The notes: a model not told the origin generated them from the letters alone. DNA of 64,000 nucleotides from VAZQ01 sp963739385 (GCA_963739385.1 CAVUAI010000070.1:124001-188000), one strand, 5' to 3'. Positions 44,577 to 53,849 are shown, counted from the stretch's first letter. Made by a program: numbers and translations.

Positions 44577-45401
44577 TCAGTCCAGCCGCCAGGCGGCAAA
44601 GGCATGCCCGTGGTCGATCTCGGGCGCGATGAACGCCGGCTTGCGGCCGCCAACCGCGCCGAGCATCGCTATCCAGTTGAGCAGCTCGCCGCCGATGTTG
44701 CCCGCGCGCGCCAGCCGGGAAGGCGTGGCCTCCGCGATCAGTTCGTCGATGCGGGCTTGTTCGAGATGATCCTGCACGCGCGCGGCCCATTGCGGATCGG
44801 GCGTGCCGGCGCGTTCGCCGAGCGGGATTCTTGGGCCGCCGATTTCGAGCGAGAAGCTGCCGCTGCCGATGACCGCGACGCGCTTGCCTTGCGGCCACCC
44901 GTCGATCGCGGCCCGCACCGCCTGGCCCAGCGCATAGCAGCGCTGCGAGCTCGGCAAGGGCGGCGCAAGCCCGTTGATGAAGAACGGGACGATGGGGACC
45001 TTCATGTCCGGGGTGAGAAAATGCAGCGGCACCATGATGGAGTGATCGAGCTCGAACGCCTGCGCCAGCGAAACGTCAAAGCCGTCCCCGATGGCCTCGG
45101 CGCGAACGTGGCTCGCCAGCGCTCCCTCGACTTCCACGCGGTAGCTCGGCATGGCGGTCTGGTCGTTGGGCCCGCACGTCTGGTCGGCGATGCCGATCGC
45201 AAACGTGGGGAAATTGTCCAGGAAGAAAGTGTTGAAGTGGTCGTCGGTATAGATCAACAAAACATCGGGCGCGGCCGCGTGCAGGTGCTTGGCGATCTCG
45301 GCATAGAGTTTCGCGGTCCTGCAGTCCGGACCTTGCTTTGCCACGAGCGCGGGAAAGTTCGGGGTATGCGGCACGCCGAAGGCGGCGACGATCTCGCCCA
45401 T
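44577..45401 (-). CDS. LigB-type extradiol ring-cleavage dioxygenase, catalytic subunit
   Basis: 274 residues of the protocatechuate 4,5-dioxygenase class III extradiol family. Iron ligands match LigB: His12 in GVPHTPNF, His55 in YTDDHFNTFF and a Glu in FIAPEIDHGHAF near the end; the catalytic His is in FELDHSIMVPLHF. It opens a catechol- or protocatechuate-like ring next to the hydroxyls. The substrate is not fixed by sequence; gallate, protocatechuate or a heteroaromatic diol are candidates. It is divergent from the Bug-type gene at 45528. Confidence 0.9.
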   Translation of the reverse strand: MGEIVAAFGVPHTPNFPALVAKQGPDCRTAKLYAEIAKHLHAAAPDVLLIYTDDHFNTFFLDNFPTFAIGIADQTCGPNDQTAMPSYRVEVEGALASHVRAEAIGDGFDVSLAQAFELDHSIMVPLHFLTPDMKVPIVPFFINGLAPPLPSSQRCYALGQAVRAAIDGWPQGKRVAVIGSGSFSLEIGGPRIPLGERAGTPDPQWAARVQDHLEQARIDELIAEATPSRLARAGNIGGELLNWIAMLGAVGGRKPAFIAPEIDHGHAFAAWRLD

Positions 45402-45527
45402 ATGATCTCACCTCGACTTCCTGCGGCGGTGCCGGACGCAGTGTGTGCGCAAACTCGCTCCGGAGACAAGCCGCGATTGCCAGCGGGCAGTCTGTGCTAG
45501 ATTGCCTGTCGCCCCGGGAGTGCAATC

Positions 45528-46529
45528 GTGCCTTTGGATCGCCGTTCCGCCGTCAGGCTTCTCACCGCACCCGCATTGCTCGCAAGCCTGCCGGCGCTGC
45601 CATCGATCGCGCGCGCGGAGCCGTATCCGGCAAAGCCCGTTCGCATCATCGTGCCCTATCCCGCCGGCGGGCCCTATGACGGCATCCCGCGGATCATCGC
45701 CCAGAAGATCGCCACCGAGCTCGGCTGGTCCATCGTCGTGGACAACCGCACGGGCGCGGTCGGCACCATCGGCATCATGGCTGCCAAGCAAGCGGCGCCC
45801 GACGGCTACACCCTGGTGGTCGTCACCAGCAGCACCCATGGCTCGACCCCGGCGCTCAAACGCAATTTGAGCTATGATCCCGTCAAGGACTTCATCCCGA
45901 TCGTGCTGTTCGCCGATGCCCCGCTGGTGTTGCTGGTGCGGGATGATCTCCCCGTCCGCAGCGTCGCCGAGCTGGTCCAGGCCATGCGCGACAAGCCGGG
46001 CACGCTCAACTACTCGAGCGGCGGCTATGGCTCGCAGCATCATCTCGCCACCGTCACCTTGTTCCAGCGCGCCGGGCTGCCGCAGACCGCGGCCGTGCAC
46101 GTGCCCTATGCGGGGTTGGCGCCCGCGCTGATGTCACTGCTCGGAGGCAACGTACAATTCATGATCAGCAGCACCGGGGCGGCCACCCAGCACATTGCCA
46201 GTGGCAAGCTGCGGCCGCTCGCGATCACCAGCCTCAAGCGATCGTCGCGGCTCCCGGACGTGCCGACCATGGCCGAGCTCGGCTATCCCGGTTTCGAGGT
46301 TGCGGCCTGGTGCGGACTGGCGGCGCCGGCGGGGACGCCCGAGCCAATCGTGACGCGTTGGAACGGACTGGTGAACGAGGCCTTCCGCGATCCCAAGGTG
46401 CGCGATCAGATCTCCGCCATCGACTACGACATCCGCGGCGGCACGGCCGCGGATTTCACTGCGTTCTTCACCTCGGACATGGGCCGCTACAAGAAGCTCG
46501 CCGGGGATATGGGGCTCTCCGAGGATTAA
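45528..46529 (+). CDS. Bug/TctC-type solute-binding protein (GTG start)
   Basis: 333 residues from a GTG at 45528, with GGGAG upstream. It has a Tat-like signal (RRSAVRLLTAPALLASL) cleaved near ARAEPYPAKP. YPAKPVRIIVPYPAGGPYDG, DNRTGAVGTIGIMAAKQAAP and PDGYTLVVVTSS are diagnostic. First of three plus-strand genes with the iron-type binding protein and the FAH-family enzyme, divergent from ligB. Ligand unknown. Confidence 0.9.
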   Translation: MPLDRRSAVRLLTAPALLASLPALPSIARAEPYPAKPVRIIVPYPAGGPYDGIPRIIAQKIATELGWSIVVDNRTGAVGTIGIMAAKQAAPDGYTLVVVTSSTHGSTPALKRNLSYDPVKDFIPIVLFADAPLVLLVRDDLPVRSVAELVQAMRDKPGTLNYSSGGYGSQHHLATVTLFQRAGLPQTAAVHVPYAGLAPALMSLLGGNVQFMISSTGAATQHIASGKLRPLAITSLKRSSRLPDVPTMAELGYPGFEVAAWCGLAAPAGTPEPIVTRWNGLVNEAFRDPKVRDQISAIDYDIRGGTAADFTAFFTSDMGRYKKLAGDMGLSED

Positions 46530-46533
46530 GCGC

Positions 46534-47607
46534 TTGAAGCGGCGCATCCCAACGCGGCATCGCATGGCACCCGCGGCCAGCGTCGGCGCGATCGCGCTCC
46601 TGATCGGCGCCGCCGCAGCGCCGGTGTGCGCCCAGGATGCCGCGCCGGGCGCGACTCAACGCCCGTCATGGCTCCTTCCGGAACTCGCCAATGCCCGCAA
46701 CGAGGGGTCGCTCACGGTCTACTCCTCGATGAACGAGCAGGAAGGCCTGCCACTGTGGAAGATGTTCGAGGATGCAACCGGCGTCAAAGTGAACTATGTG
46801 CGTTCCTCCGATTCGATCATTCTGTCGCGCATCGCAATCGAGAACCGTGCCCGGCAACGCAGCTGGGACCTCGCGGTCACCACCACGGTGAACCGTCTGC
46901 CCGACGAGGCGCTGCGGCAATTCGATCCGCCGGAGGCGCGCGCTCTCATTCCGGAGGCACGCGACCCCAACCGCCGCTGGTATGGCGTCTACGCCAACTA
47001 CAACACCCCTGCCTACAACACCAATCTGGTCCGAAAATCCGAGCTGCCGAAGAGCTACGACGAATTCCTCGACCGCAGGCAATGGGCCGGCAAGATTGCC
47101 CTCGACGACACCGATGACGAATGGCTGAGCGCGATGATCGCGTATTACGGCGAGGAGCGCGGCACCAAGCTGCTCAAGGACATGGTGAGCGTCCTCAAGC
47201 CCGTGATGGTGGACGGACATCTCGCGCTGGCGCGCTCCGTCGGCGCCGGCGAATACTGGCTCGCCCTCAACAATTATGCGTCGCTCACCATCAATGTGCA
47301 GATGTCGGGGGCCGCGATCGATTTCTGGCCGCTCGATCCGGTCGCGCTGTTCTTCGGGTCGGTCGGCATCAGCTCGCAGGCCCCGCATCCCCATGCCGCG
47401 CTCCTGGGCGCGAACTTCATCCTCAGCCGCGAGGCCGAGCATTTCCTCACCAGACGCGGGCGCATGCCGACCCGGCCTGACGTGCCGGTCAATCCCGCCC
47501 ATGTCGGCGACATGTTGAAGGAGAGGAAAATCATTGCCACTATCTTCGGCGGGGAAGAGCAGAAGAAATGGCAGGGGCTGTTCAAGACCATCTTCAAGCC
47601 GAGATAG
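46534..47607 (+). CDS. extracellular solute-binding protein family 1 (iron/spermidine type)
   Basis: 357 residues from a TTG at 46534, only four bases after the previous stop (an ATG at 46564 is the alternative). The signal peptide ends near PVCAQDA. EGSLTVYSSMNEQEGLPLWK, MFEDATGVKVNYVRSSDSII and WAGKIALDDTDDEWLSAMIA resemble FbpA/AfuA ferric-iron binding proteins, a fold also used for other anions and organic acids. No ABC permease is adjacent, so iron uptake is not implied. Confidence 0.84.
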   Translation: MKRRIPTRHRMAPAASVGAIALLIGAAAAPVCAQDAAPGATQRPSWLLPELANARNEGSLTVYSSMNEQEGLPLWKMFEDATGVKVNYVRSSDSIILSRIAIENRARQRSWDLAVTTTVNRLPDEALRQFDPPEARALIPEARDPNRRWYGVYANYNTPAYNTNLVRKSELPKSYDEFLDRRQWAGKIALDDTDDEWLSAMIAYYGEERGTKLLKDMVSVLKPVMVDGHLALARSVGAGEYWLALNNYASLTINVQMSGAAIDFWPLDPVALFFGSVGISSQAPHPHAALLGANFILSREAEHFLTRRGRMPTRPDVPVNPAHVGDMLKERKIIATIFGGEEQKKWQGLFKTIFKPR

Positions 47608-47695
47608 GCCCGCGGCTGCAGCTCTATCCAGGAAACGATGCGGCGACGCCGGCGACCCCGCGGGTCGGTCAGGCCGCTCACATGAGGAGAATGCC

Positions 47696-48565
47696 ATGAG
47701 GCTGTGCCGGTACGACGACGATCGCCTGGGAGTGGTGCGCGGGAACATGGTGCACGACGTTACCGAGGCGCAGAACCAGATCCGGGCGGCCGCTCCCTAC
47801 GCCATGAAGGGCGACGCCGTGATCGCGGCGTTGCCGGCGTGGCGCCCGCGCCTGGAAGAGATGGCAGGCAAGACGCCGGGCAAGCCAGTGTCGCAGGTCA
47901 AGTTGCTCTCCCCCGTGGCGCGGCCTTCCAAGCTGGTCGCGGCACCCACCAATTACACCGCCCATATCGAGGAGATGGCGGCGCGGGCAGCGACCCAGAA
48001 CATCATGAAATCGCCGGCAATCGGGACGGCCGGCCTGTTCCTGAAGGCGAACTCCTCGCTGGTCGGGCCGTCGGAAGGCGTGGCGATCCGCTTCCCCGAG
48101 CGGCGCAACGAGCATGAAGTCGAGCTCGCCATCATCTTCGGCAAGCAAGGCAGCGATATCCCGCGCGACAAGGCGCTCGATTACGTCATCGGCTACAGCA
48201 TCGGGCTCGACATGACCGCGCGCGGCCCCGAGGACCGTAGCTTTCGCAAGTCGATCGACACCTATTCCGTGCTGGGGCCGTGGCTGGTCACCGCCGACGA
48301 GATTCCCGACCCGGACAACGTTCCGCTCAAGATTTCGGTCAACGGCGAGCTCAAGCAGAGCAGCAATACCAAACAGCTGATCTACGACTGCCGCAAGCTG
48401 ATCGAGTGGGGCTCGACCTTCTACACGTTCTATCCCGGCGACGTGCTCTATACCGGCACCCCGGAAGGCGTGAGCCCGGTCAAGCCGGGTGACACCATGC
48501 TCGCGCAGATCGATCCGATCGGCGAAATGTCGGTGCCGGTGCGGGCGCACAAGGCCGGCAACTGA
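47696..48565 (+). CDS. fumarylacetoacetate hydrolase family protein
   Basis: 289 residues from the ATG at 47696. The C-terminal FAH domain carries the metal site in NEHEVELAIIFG (two Glu) and GYSIGLDMTARGPEDRSFRK (Asp), with the end block FYPGDVLYTGTPEGVSPVKP. Family members hydrolyse C-C bonds, isomerise or decarboxylate products of aromatic ring cleavage in the cytoplasm. With LigAB nearby it probably handles the ring-fission product. It lies 88 bases after the iron-type binding-protein gene. Confidence 0.9.
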   Translation: MRLCRYDDDRLGVVRGNMVHDVTEAQNQIRAAAPYAMKGDAVIAALPAWRPRLEEMAGKTPGKPVSQVKLLSPVARPSKLVAAPTNYTAHIEEMAARAATQNIMKSPAIGTAGLFLKANSSLVGPSEGVAIRFPERRNEHEVELAIIFGKQGSDIPRDKALDYVIGYSIGLDMTARGPEDRSFRKSIDTYSVLGPWLVTADEIPDPDNVPLKISVNGELKQSSNTKQLIYDCRKLIEWGSTFYTFYPGDVLYTGTPEGVSPVKPGDTMLAQIDPIGEMSVPVRAHKAGN

Positions 48566-48608
48566 TGGAATCTTTGAATGGGCCGGCGCTCAACTGATTC
48601 CGTGCGGC

Positions 48609-49586
48609 TTACTGAGCCGCCTTCGCCCCGGTCTCCCTGATCACCTTGCCCCACAGCGCGGTCTCCTCGGTGAAGAACCGGGCGGCCTGAGCCGGCGAGT
48701 TTGCGACCGGCTCGAGCATCAGTTCGGCAAGCTTGGCGCTCACCTCCGGCTGCCGGACGATGTCGGCGAGGTCCTTGTGGAGCTTTTCGGCAATCGGCGC
48801 CGGCGTTCCCGGCGGCGCCACGCAGCCGAACCATGTGATCGAGCGGAAATCAGCCACTCCGGATTCAGCAAATGTCGGCACCTGCGGCAGGGCGCGGGAC
48901 CGTTCCGCATTGGCGATGGCGAGGATCCTGGCTGTGCCCGCGCGATGCAGCGGCGCCGAGGTCACGATGGTGTCGAACATCATGTCGACGTGGCCGGCCA
49001 CGATATCGCTGAGCGCGGGTCCGGCGCCCCGATAGGGCACATGCACCATCCTGATGCCCGCTTTGGTTTCGAACAGCTTGGCGGTCAGGAACGCCGTCGA
49101 GCCGACGCCTTGCGAGGCGTAGGTCAGCTTGTCGGGATTGGCCTTGGCCAAAGCGACGAGCTCCGCAACCGAGCTTGCGTCGAGCGTGTTGCGGACGGTG
49201 AGCACGTTGGGAACGCGCGCGAGCAGCGTGATCGGAACGAATTTCGCCGGATCGTACGCAACGTCACCGTAGAGCAGCGGATTGATGGTGAGCGGCCCGG
49301 GCGGGCTGAACATCAGCGTGTAGCCATCGGGCGCGGAGCGGGCGAACCGGTCGGCACCGATATTGCCTCCGCCCCCGCTGATGTTCTCGATGACGACAGG
49401 CTGCCCCCACCGCTGCGCCATCCGGTCGGTCATGACCCTGGCGAGCGCGTCGAGCGTCGATCCCGGCGGGAACGGGACGATGACCTTGACCAGCCTGGAG
49501 GGGTATCCCTCCTCGGCCGCGCCCGGTCCCGCGCCCAGTGCGGCGACCAGGAGGCCGATCAACCCTAGATGACGAAGTCTCGGCAT
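48609..49586 (-). CDS. Bug/TctC-type solute-binding protein
   Basis: 325 residues from the ATG at 49586, which opens the signal peptide MPRLRHLGLIGLLVAALGAG. Family blocks are VKVIVPFPPGSTLDALARVM, ENISGGGGNIGADRFARSAP and PDGYTLMFSPPGPLTINPLL. Last of three minus-strand genes after an NMT1-type protein and a Rieske oxygenase; no TctAB nearby. Confidence 0.9.
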   Translation of the reverse strand: MPRLRHLGLIGLLVAALGAGPGAAEEGYPSRLVKVIVPFPPGSTLDALARVMTDRMAQRWGQPVVIENISGGGGNIGADRFARSAPDGYTLMFSPPGPLTINPLLYGDVAYDPAKFVPITLLARVPNVLTVRNTLDASSVAELVALAKANPDKLTYASQGVGSTAFLTAKLFETKAGIRMVHVPYRGAGPALSDIVAGHVDMMFDTIVTSAPLHRAGTARILAIANAERSRALPQVPTFAESGVADFRSITWFGCVAPPGTPAPIAEKLHKDLADIVRQPEVSAKLAELMLEPVANSPAQAARFFTEETALWGKVIRETGAKAAQ

Positions 49587-49683
49587 GGCATTGACCGCGG
49601 GCGCCTGGCTATTTCGATCGCATCGCGTGGCGCTCTCCTCCCGACTTGGACCGCCTTGTTGTCGTTGCAACGGGGCGCCGTGG

Positions 49684-50961
49684 TCAGACCGACGTGTGCG
49701 CCACCCCCTCCTCCGCCGTGAGCACTCCGGCGGCGGCTTCGTAGAAGCTCACGTTTTCCGGCAGCACGATCGACGCCGAGCGCACCGCGTGCGTTGCCGG
49801 ATCGATGCCGTCGGGTTGCCGGCCTTCCTGGACCGCCAGCGCCGCCTTGCGCAGGCGGATGCGCGCCATGATCACGCCGTTGTCGGTCGAGACCAGGTTC
49901 TCCTTGCTGCGGTCCTGGATCGGGCCCATGCTTTCCTGGATCGCCGCGTCCTGCATGGCGATCCCGGCCACGCCGCAATAGCTCTTGTTGGCCCGCTGGG
50001 CGGCGCGATCGATCATGTAATCGTTGTCCTTGTTGACCTCGGGCCGGAACGTGCCGGGTATCAGCCTGACGTGGATGCCGCCGCCATTGCGCATGGTGTC
50101 GAGCTCATGCGCCGACAATGGACGCGTCGGATGGTGGGTGAAGCACCACGACATGCAGTTCTCGTCGTCGATCGGCACCCAGGCGTGGCCGTTGAGCGCG
50201 TTCTCGCCGTAAGGCGGAATCATGCTGTGAAACGGCATGATCCATTGGGTGACGCGCCAATAGAGATGGCCTTCCTGCGCCGGCCGCCGCACGCCGATGA
50301 CCATGCCGCCCTCGGTCTCGACCACCTCGAAGCGGGCATCGGTCTGGCGCGTCAGCTCGGCGCCCTTGCCGACATGGAGCGAATTGCTGCGCAGATCGTG
50401 GCGGTGCAGAAACGAGACGTGGGCCGAATCGATGCCGCCCTCCATCGCCTGCAGGTAGTTGCATTCCTGGGTGCGCTTGGAAACGAACCGGTGCGCACGC
50501 GGCACTCGCACCCATTCGAACGCAGGCAGCGGGGGCCTGAGCTCCGCCGGCCCCATATAGATCCAGATGACGTCGCCCAACTCGACGCATGGATAGGACG
50601 TGAGCTTGATCTTCCCGCAGAAACCGCTTGCTTCTGGTTCGGAGGGAACCTCGACGCACTGACCGCTGACGTCGTATTTCCAGCCGTGATAGGCGCAGCG
50701 CAAGCCGTTTTCCTCGTTGCGTCCAAACCAGAGCGACACGCCGCGATGGGCGCAGAATTCGTCGATCACGCCGACGCGCCCCTGCGTGTCGCGGAATGCA
50801 AGCAGCCGCTCGCACAGGACCTTGACCCGCACCGGCGGACAGTCCGGCTCCGGCACTTCTTCCGACAGCAGGGCCGGGATCCAGTAGCGCCGCAGCAGAT
50901 TGCCCATCGGCGTTCCCGGCCCGGTCCGGGTCAGGAAGTCGTTGTGCGCGGGCGTGGTCAT
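49684..50961 (-). CDS. Rieske-type aromatic ring-hydroxylating oxygenase subunit
   Basis: 425 residues from the ATG at 50961 (family start MTTPAHNDFLTRTGPGTPMG). The Rieske 2Fe-2S motif is Cys70-x-His72 and Cys89-x2-His92 (CAHRG and CAYHGWKY). The mononuclear iron site follows as EGGIDSAHVSFLHRHD with Asp178, His181 and a further His. The sequence lies in the phthalate 4,5-dioxygenase/vanillate demethylase branch, which needs a reductase; none is seen in the window. It would hydroxylate or demethylate an aromatic acid before LigAB cleavage. Confidence 0.92.
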   Translation of the reverse strand: MTTPAHNDFLTRTGPGTPMGNLLRRYWIPALLSEEVPEPDCPPVRVKVLCERLLAFRDTQGRVGVIDEFCAHRGVSLWFGRNEENGLRCAYHGWKYDVSGQCVEVPSEPEASGFCGKIKLTSYPCVELGDVIWIYMGPAELRPPLPAFEWVRVPRAHRFVSKRTQECNYLQAMEGGIDSAHVSFLHRHDLRSNSLHVGKGAELTRQTDARFEVVETEGGMVIGVRRPAQEGHLYWRVTQWIMPFHSMIPPYGENALNGHAWVPIDDENCMSWCFTHHPTRPLSAHELDTMRNGGGIHVRLIPGTFRPEVNKDNDYMIDRAAQRANKSYCGVAGIAMQDAAIQESMGPIQDRSKENLVSTDNGVIMARIRLRKAALAVQEGRQPDGIDPATHAVRSASIVLPENVSFYEAAAGVLTAEEGVAHTSV

Positions 50962-51017
50962 GACATCTGGCTCCTGGGCGCGTCTTGCATTCGTGCGGAG
51001 AGGCAATGCATGGCCGA

Positions 51018-52094
51018 TCAGTTGACCGGCGGTCGATACGGCCCGAGCCTGGCGACGGCTGCCTTGGCGAAGGAACCATCGACCACGCTGTCGACGCTGG
51101 CCTCTTTCTTCTCGATCAGGCCGAGCTCACGGAAGAACGCGAGATCCTTCTGCAGGCTCGCCACGTTCACCTCACCATCGGGGTTGCAGTAGCTCGGAAT
51201 CATGCGACGGAACATGCTCTCATCCTTGATCGTGGTGTACTTGACCAGGATCGGAATGACCTCGTTCGCCTTCGGGCCGGCCAGGCGGCCATCCTTGAGC
51301 GCGTCGTTGTAGACACGGACGCCGCGCAGATAGGCGCGCATGAAACGCTCGGCGGCATCGCGCCGGTTGCGGACGAAGTGGTCGGAATAGACCGTGGCCG
51401 CGGTCTGCTGATCCGGATAGGTGACATCGTTGCCGGCAACGCGCACCGCGACACCCTCCTCGATGGCGCGCGTCATGGTCGGCTCGTTGGTGATGCTGGC
51501 GTCGATACCCTTGTTCCGGTAGGTCGGCAGATGTTCGGGGAAGCCGATATAGACGACGTCGACATCGCCGTATTTGAGCCCGCCCTTCTTCAGCGCCTCA
51601 TTGAGCGCCGAGGCCGTGCCGGTCCCAGGCGCGCCGATCGCGACCTTCATGCCTTTGAGATCGGCGAAGCTCTTGTAGCGGCCGGAGTCGACGAGATCCT
51701 TGCGCACCATCAGGGAGGAATAGCCGTAGCCCGGCTTGATCGACGCTTGATCGGCCACGATCTTCATGAGAATGCCGCGCCCGACCGCGTTGTAGAAGCC
51801 CGCCGACACGGTGCCGCCGCCGACATCGAGCTCTCCCGTGCCGAGCGGCGCGATCATCTGCGCGGCGGAGTTGAAGCCGGTGATCGACACGTCGAGGCCT
51901 TCCTCACGGAAGAAGCCCATGGCGTCGGCGATGTAGTAGCCGGAATCGCTGATGGTGCGGGAGATGCCGATCTTGACCTGATCGGCGGCAACGGCAGGTG
52001 AATCGGCGATGCAAGGCGCAAGGGCCGACACCAGGAAAAAAACCACAGCCGTTGAACCGGGGCAGCGCGCGGACCTGATCGCCTCGTTGGCCAT
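51018..52094 (-). CDS. NMT1/SsuA-type ABC substrate-binding protein
   Basis: 358 residues from the ATG at 52094. A signal peptide ends near PAVAADQ. VKIGISRTISDSGYYIADAM, GFFREEGLDVSITGFNSAAQ and LGTGELDVGGGTVSAGFYNA are typical of the nitrate/sulfonate/taurine type. It is first in the minus-strand run with the Rieske gene and divergent, by 138 bases, from the second AMDase-like gene. No permease of its own is adjacent. Confidence 0.88.
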   Translation of the reverse strand: MANEAIRSARCPGSTAVVFFLVSALAPCIADSPAVAADQVKIGISRTISDSGYYIADAMGFFREEGLDVSITGFNSAAQMIAPLGTGELDVGGGTVSAGFYNAVGRGILMKIVADQASIKPGYGYSSLMVRKDLVDSGRYKSFADLKGMKVAIGAPGTGTASALNEALKKGGLKYGDVDVVYIGFPEHLPTYRNKGIDASITNEPTMTRAIEEGVAVRVAGNDVTYPDQQTAATVYSDHFVRNRRDAAERFMRAYLRGVRVYNDALKDGRLAGPKANEVIPILVKYTTIKDESMFRRMIPSYCNPDGEVNVASLQKDLAFFRELGLIEKKEASVDSVVDGSFAKAAVARLGPYRPPVN

Positions 52095-52232
52095 ACGCTC
52101 TCGTTCCCTCCCCGCGCGAACCGTCTCAGCCGTTTGCCTGCCGGGCCCTCGAGCGCGCGCAATCCGTTGTATCATCGGTCGGAAAATCCGTCATGCTGTT
52201 TCGAGCGAGTCCCTCGGCACCGGCAGGGAAAG

Positions 52233-53000
52233 ATGGTGAGCACTCACATAGGCCCGCACCATGCATCGATCCGGAGCGAAACCTATGGCCACCGCGCCCG
52301 CATCGGCTACACCTGTCCGCCGCTGACGGCTGAAATTTTCCCCTACGAGTTCTACAAGCTCGTTCCCGCCGGCGTGACGCTCGTCATCACCACCCTCACC
52401 GTGATCGAACGCAGCAACAGCGAGGTAGACCAGGCCTACGAGATGAGCATGCGGGCCGCGCGCGAATTGGCGGCGGCGGGGGTCGACATTGTGTTTCTCG
52501 GCGGCGTGCCGGTCAACCTGTCGCGCGGAAGCCGCAATGCGCAGGAGATGCTGCAGACGCTCGCGGCCGAGCTCGGGATCAGGGTCTCCTCCAGCGTGGC
52601 AGCGCAGGAAAAGGCGGCGCGAGCGCTGGGCTGCAAGCGGGTCGTCGTGGCGCACCCCTACGGCGCGCATGAGGATGCGCGACTGATCGCCGATGCCCGG
52701 CGCTACGGCTGCGACGTGCTCGGCGCGATGGGATGGGGCAAGGTCATCAGTCAGTTCGGCCGCATCCCCGTGACCGCCGCGCGCGACTTGGGCAGCATGC
52801 TCATGCGCGCCCATCCCGACGCTGATGCGATCTTTTTTCCCTCGCCGCACTGGCCGGTGATCGAAGCCATCGAGCCGCTGGAACGGGAATTTTCCGTCAC
52901 CGTGATGGCGGCGTCGCAGGCGTGCGTCTGGGATTCGCTCCGCCTCGTCGGGGTCGACGACCGCATCGCGGGATATGGCCGGCTGTTGCGGGAGTTTTAG
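52233..53000 (+). CDS. Asp/Glu racemase superfamily protein, arylmalonate decarboxylase/maleate isomerase-like, copy 2
   Basis: 255 residues from the ATG at 52233. It is a close paralogue of the protein at 40277: RARIGYTCPPLTAEIFPYEF, FYKLVPAGVTLVITTLTVIE, GVDIVFLGGVPVNLSRGSRN and GYGRLLREF. It shares the altered active site, FFPSPHWPVIEA, with Ser where arylmalonate decarboxylase has Cys188, and a Gly-containing GGVPVNL in place of the first cysteine motif. Non-catalytic cysteines (YTCPP, YGCDV, SQACVWD) are not at the superfamily positions. Convergent with the ABC ATPase gene. Confidence 0.82.
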   Translation: MVSTHIGPHHASIRSETYGHRARIGYTCPPLTAEIFPYEFYKLVPAGVTLVITTLTVIERSNSEVDQAYEMSMRAARELAAAGVDIVFLGGVPVNLSRGSRNAQEMLQTLAAELGIRVSSSVAAQEKAARALGCKRVVVAHPYGAHEDARLIADARRYGCDVLGAMGWGKVISQFGRIPVTAARDLGSMLMRAHPDADAIFFPSPHWPVIEAIEPLEREFSVTVMAASQACVWDSLRLVGVDDRIAGYGRLLREF

Positions 53001-53015
53001 ATCAGCCTCGATCCA

Positions 53016-53786
53016 TCAGCCGCCAGCCGGCGCTTCCAGCGCGAGCACCTCGAGAATCCTTGCGTGCAGCTGCTGGCGCTCCTCGGGCGGCGCGGTGCGG
53101 TCCATGCGGGCTTCAAAGGCGATGCGCGCCGGTCGATGGCACACCAGCACGCGATCGCCGATCTCCATGGCCTCGCTGATCTGGTGGGTGATGAAGACCG
53201 CCGTCTTGCCGTTCTGCCGCACCAGCCGCACGAATTCTGCCCGCAGATCCCGCGCCGTCATCTCGTCGAGCGAGGAGAACGGTTCGTCGCAGAGCAGGAG
53301 CTCGGGTTCGACCGCGAACGCGCGGGCGATCGAAACGCGTTGGCGCATGCCGCCCGAGAGCGCATGCGGGTAGTCGTTCTCGTGTCCCGACAGTCCGAGC
53401 CGCTCCAGCCAGCCGCGCGCCACCGCCTCGGCCTGCTTCGGCGCTGCATCGAGGATCTCGAGGCCGAGCAACACGTTTGCCAGCGCCGTCCGCCACGGCA
53501 TCAGCCGGTCGCCCTGAAACACGATGCCGACCTTGCCGCGAAAGAACTCGAAATCGCGGAACGGATCGTGGCCCGCCACGACGACCTCGCCGGACGTCGG
53601 CTCGATCAGACCCGCGATCAGGTTGAACATGGTGGATTTGCCGCAGCCGGTCTTGCCCAGCACGGCGACGATTTCGCCGCGCGAGACCTCGAGCGAGAGC
53701 TTATCGACGGCGAGGAACTCGCCGCGCCCGTTGGCGCGGCGGAACGCCTTGCTCACATCGCGGAACCGGATGACGGGCTCAGCCAT
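53016..53786 (-). CDS. NitT/TauT-type ABC transporter ATP-binding protein
   Basis: 256 residues. Walker A GKTGCGKSTMF (about 41-51), Q-loop in GIVFQGDRLMPWRTALANVL, signature LSGGMRQRVSIARAF and Walker B LLCDEPFSSLDEMTARDLRA identify the SsuB/TauB group. It powers the permease encoded upstream. A half palindrome occupies the 100-base gap between them. Confidence 0.94.
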   Translation of the reverse strand: MAEPVIRFRDVSKAFRRANGRGEFLAVDKLSLEVSRGEIVAVLGKTGCGKSTMFNLIAGLIEPTSGEVVVAGHDPFRDFEFFRGKVGIVFQGDRLMPWRTALANVLLGLEILDAAPKQAEAVARGWLERLGLSGHENDYPHALSGGMRQRVSIARAFAVEPELLLCDEPFSSLDEMTARDLRAEFVRLVRQNGKTAVFITHQISEAMEIGDRVLVCHRPARIAFEARMDRTAPPEERQQLHARILEVLALEAPAGG

Positions 53787-53849
53787 GTTGCCGCCTTGCG
53801 CGCCCGCTCAACATTCCCTCGGTCGCCATCGTCCGCGAACGCTTACCGG

